Below, in pieces: positions 4,750 through 6,289 of a DNA stretch of 6,289 bases (positions within the stretch are counted from its first letter, which is position 1; each line of letters starts with the position of its first letter). The stretch is from DATKZB01 sp035528235 (GTDB lineage: Bacteria > Planctomycetota > Phycisphaerae > FEN-1346). The DNA lies in the NCBI GenBank assembly GCA_035528235.1, contig DATKZB010000039.1:1-6289 (forward strand), in the 5' to 3' direction. The notes beneath the pieces are model-generated. The model did no database searches and had not been told where the DNA came from. It was given only the letters and a program-made list of their open reading frames with translations. The position numbers were made by a program, and so were the translations under genes.

Positions 4750-6289
4750 CTACTCGCGGATGCAGTACAGGTGTTCCTCGGTCCGGATGAAGAGTTGTCC
4801 GTCGACGGGGGCGAACGAGGCGTAGGTCCGCTCCCCCAGGTCGTTCTCGGCGATCCGGCGGAACTTGGGCTCGCACGCCACGATCGTCGTCACGCCGTCG
4901 GTGTTGGTCAGGTAAACTCGGTCGCCGATAACGATCGGCGAGGCGTAGAACCGGCCCTTGAGCCGCTCGCGCCACCGCGTCTCGCCGGTCCTAGCGTCCA
5001 GGCACCAGGCCACGCCGCTGTCGGAGACGGCAAAGACCATCCCCTTGGCCACCAGGGGCGACGACACGTTCGGCCCACGGAGTTCGCGCGTCCAGACGAC
5101 GGGGTCCTGGCCCGCGGCGAGTTGGTCGATGGACAGGGCCCGGGCGCCCTCGTGGCCGACCTGGTAGAGGCGCTCGCCGTCTGTCACCATGCACGAGACC
5201 ACGTCGCCGCCCACGTGTTCGGTGGCGCGGCCCCAGACCTTGCTGCCGTCGGCCGGGTCGTAGGCGCTCGTGTCCTTGTAGCCCCAGACGAGGATCAGCG
5301 TGCGGCCGTCAATCTGGGTCACCAGCGGGGCCCGGTTGTTGCCCGACAGGTGGACCTCCGCCTCGCGGTCGGTCCGCCAGGCAACGGTGCCCGTCTTGGC
5401 GTCGACGGCCGTGAGGGTCGACCCCAGCCGCGAGTCGCTCAGCACGATGACCTTGTCGCCCGAGAGAACCGCCGAGACGGCCGGCCCGTAGACGCTGTCG
5501 TATCGCAGGTCCTTGCAGGTCCAGAGCCGCTGCCCGGCGGCACTGATGCACACCAGCCCGGGCGACCCGAAATAGGCGTAGATTCGGCCGTCGGCCACCA
5601 CCGGGGTGGGCGTGGCGGCCGAGTTGTCCTTGTGGAGTTGGCCCACAGGGCCGGTCATGGCCTCGCACGTCCAGCGGACCTCGCCGGTGCCGCGATCAAG
5701 GCACAGGACCGCCCGCACGAACTGCATGTTCTGGAACAGGAAGTTGCCCGAGACGAAGTACGCCACCGCCATCGTCAGGACCACCACCCGGAAGACGACT
5801 GGCAGCGCGCGTCCGCGGCCCGTCCCGCGCAGCCGGGGCAGCACCAGGAAGGCGACCAACGCCAGGCCGCACACGGCTGCAAACACCTTCACGGCCCACC
5901 ACCCCAGCAGCGGTGTCAGCCTCGGCACGCCCAACTGGTAGGCCAGGTACGGGAGGCGCACGATCGTCTGCTCGCCGCCCCAGAAGACGAGCCCCAGGAT
6001 GCCCGCCGTCGCCCCGCCCACCAGGAACACGTTGGTCAGGAACCGGTTACCGGCCGCCAGCCGCACGACCAGCGACACCACGAAGACGCCCCCCAGGACG
6101 GCGGCAATCCACCAGGGCACCTGCGGCTCGTACAGGGCCCCGCCCATGCCGTAGAACTTCAGAAAGAACACCCGCACAAAGAGCACCGCCACCGTTGCCG
6201 CGACCAGGACGGCCCCCCACTTCAGGACCTTCCCCAGCCACCCGCCGGAAACCCCGCCCGCCGCAACGCCCCCCGTGCGCAACCCCGCC
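4750..6289 (-). CDS. Membrane-anchored PQQ-like beta-propeller protein (5' end uncertain)
   Basis: Function unknown. Counting from the TTG at 6282, about 180 residues hold five hydrophobic segments (about 22-41, 56-74, 83-102, 126-148 and 160-183). A beta-propeller to residue 510 follows. The repeats have the PQQ-like form D-x-x-TG-x-x-x-W: LDRGTGEVRW (195-204), AAGQRLW (248-254), VDAKTGTVAW (293-302), YDPADGSKVW (341-350), a degenerate one ending VVW (397), LDARTGETRW (428-437), and a seventh lacking the tryptophan (about 468-478). The last strand, LYCIRE, is a half-repeat and the first repeat lacks its front half, so the ends probably close the ring together. With five segments the propeller would face the side opposite the N-terminus, likely the periplasm. 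No PQQ-enzyme active site is seen, so a binding, scaffold or assembly role is more likely than dehydrogenase activity. The frame is open to the window edge with no stop, and TTG has no clear ribosome site, so the true start may lie outside. It probably precedes the kinase fusion in an operon. Confidence 0.8.
   Translation of the reverse strand, partial: AGLRTGGVAAGGVSGGWLGKVLKWGAVLVAATVAVLFVRVFFLKFYGMGGALYEPQVPWWIAAVLGGVFVVSLVVRLAAGNRFLTNVFLVGGATAGILGLVFWGGEQTIVRLPYLAYQLGVPRLTPLLGWWAVKVFAAVCGLALVAFLVLPRLRGTGRGRALPVVFRVVVLTMAVAYFVSGNFLFQNMQFVRAVLCLDRGTGEVRWTCEAMTGPVGQLHKDNSAATPTPVVADGRIYAYFGSPGLVCISAAGQRLWTCKDLRYDSVYGPAVSAVLSGDKVIVLSDSRLGSTLTAVDAKTGTVAWRTDREAEVHLSGNNRAPLVTQIDGRTLILVWGYKDTSAYDPADGSKVWGRATEHVGGDVVSCMVTDGERLYQVGHEGARALSIDQLAAGQDPVVWTRELRGPNVSSPLVAKGMVFAVSDSGVAWCLDARTGETRWRERLKGRFYASPIVIGDRVYLTNTDGVTTIVACEPKFRRIAENDLGERTYASFAPVDGQLFIRTEEHLYCIRE

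Noticed and set aside
3038..4975. 645-residue open frame on the minus strand
   Set aside because: It is an arginine/proline/glycine-rich shadow of the kinase fusion and propeller genes in another frame, with no domain motifs.

Overview
The window is a GC-rich bacterial chromosomal segment with four protein genes, two patches of GC-rich palindromic repeats, and a divergent promoter region that is unusually easy to read. The combination of a multi-pass membrane protein with a PQQ-like beta-propeller, GC-rich REP-like palindromes beside stop codons, and TTGACA-N16-TA promoters suggests a member of the Planctomycetota or a relative. This is an inference from gene style; there is no rRNA or other taxonomic marker in the window.

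Layout. Positions 1-306 hold no gene but a cluster of at least seven short palindromic elements in three related types, ending 4 bp from the stop codon of the next gene. Positions 311-1501 (minus) encode a 396-residue sulfate adenylyltransferase (Sat). Positions 1502-1704 are a divergent intergenic region with one promoter for sat and one for the next gene. Positions 1705-2673 (plus) encode a 322-residue NAD-dependent UDP-sugar epimerase of the extended SDR family. It is most like UDP-GlcNAc 4-epimerases of the WbpP type and has a serine at the substrate gatekeeper position. Positions 2674-2757 separate two convergent genes and contain a second REP-like patch, which supplies the stop codon of the following gene. 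Positions 2755-4701 (minus) encode a 648-residue fusion of a galactokinase-like GHMP kinase (residues 1 to about 345) and a GalU-like nucleotidyltransferase (about 351 to 640). Positions 4750 to the window edge (minus) encode a membrane protein with five predicted membrane segments followed by a seven-bladed PQQ-like propeller. Its start is not securely inside the window.

How the genes may work together. The fusion protein carries out, by family, two consecutive steps: free sugar to sugar-1-phosphate, then to UDP-sugar (or another NDP-sugar). The epimerase next door would interconvert a UDP-sugar at C4. Together they look like a small nucleotide-sugar salvage and diversification module, although they are convergent and so not one operon. 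The propeller gene lies 48 bp upstream of the fusion gene on the same strand and is probably co-transcribed with it. Sat makes adenosine 5'-phosphosulfate and shares only the divergent control region with the epimerase gene. No APS kinase, APS reductase or sulfotransferase is present.

I see no defence system, mobile-element gene, CRISPR array, tRNA or rRNA. The points most worth following are the kinase-nucleotidyltransferase fusion, the epimerase gatekeeper serine, the palindromic repeat cluster, and the paired divergent promoters.
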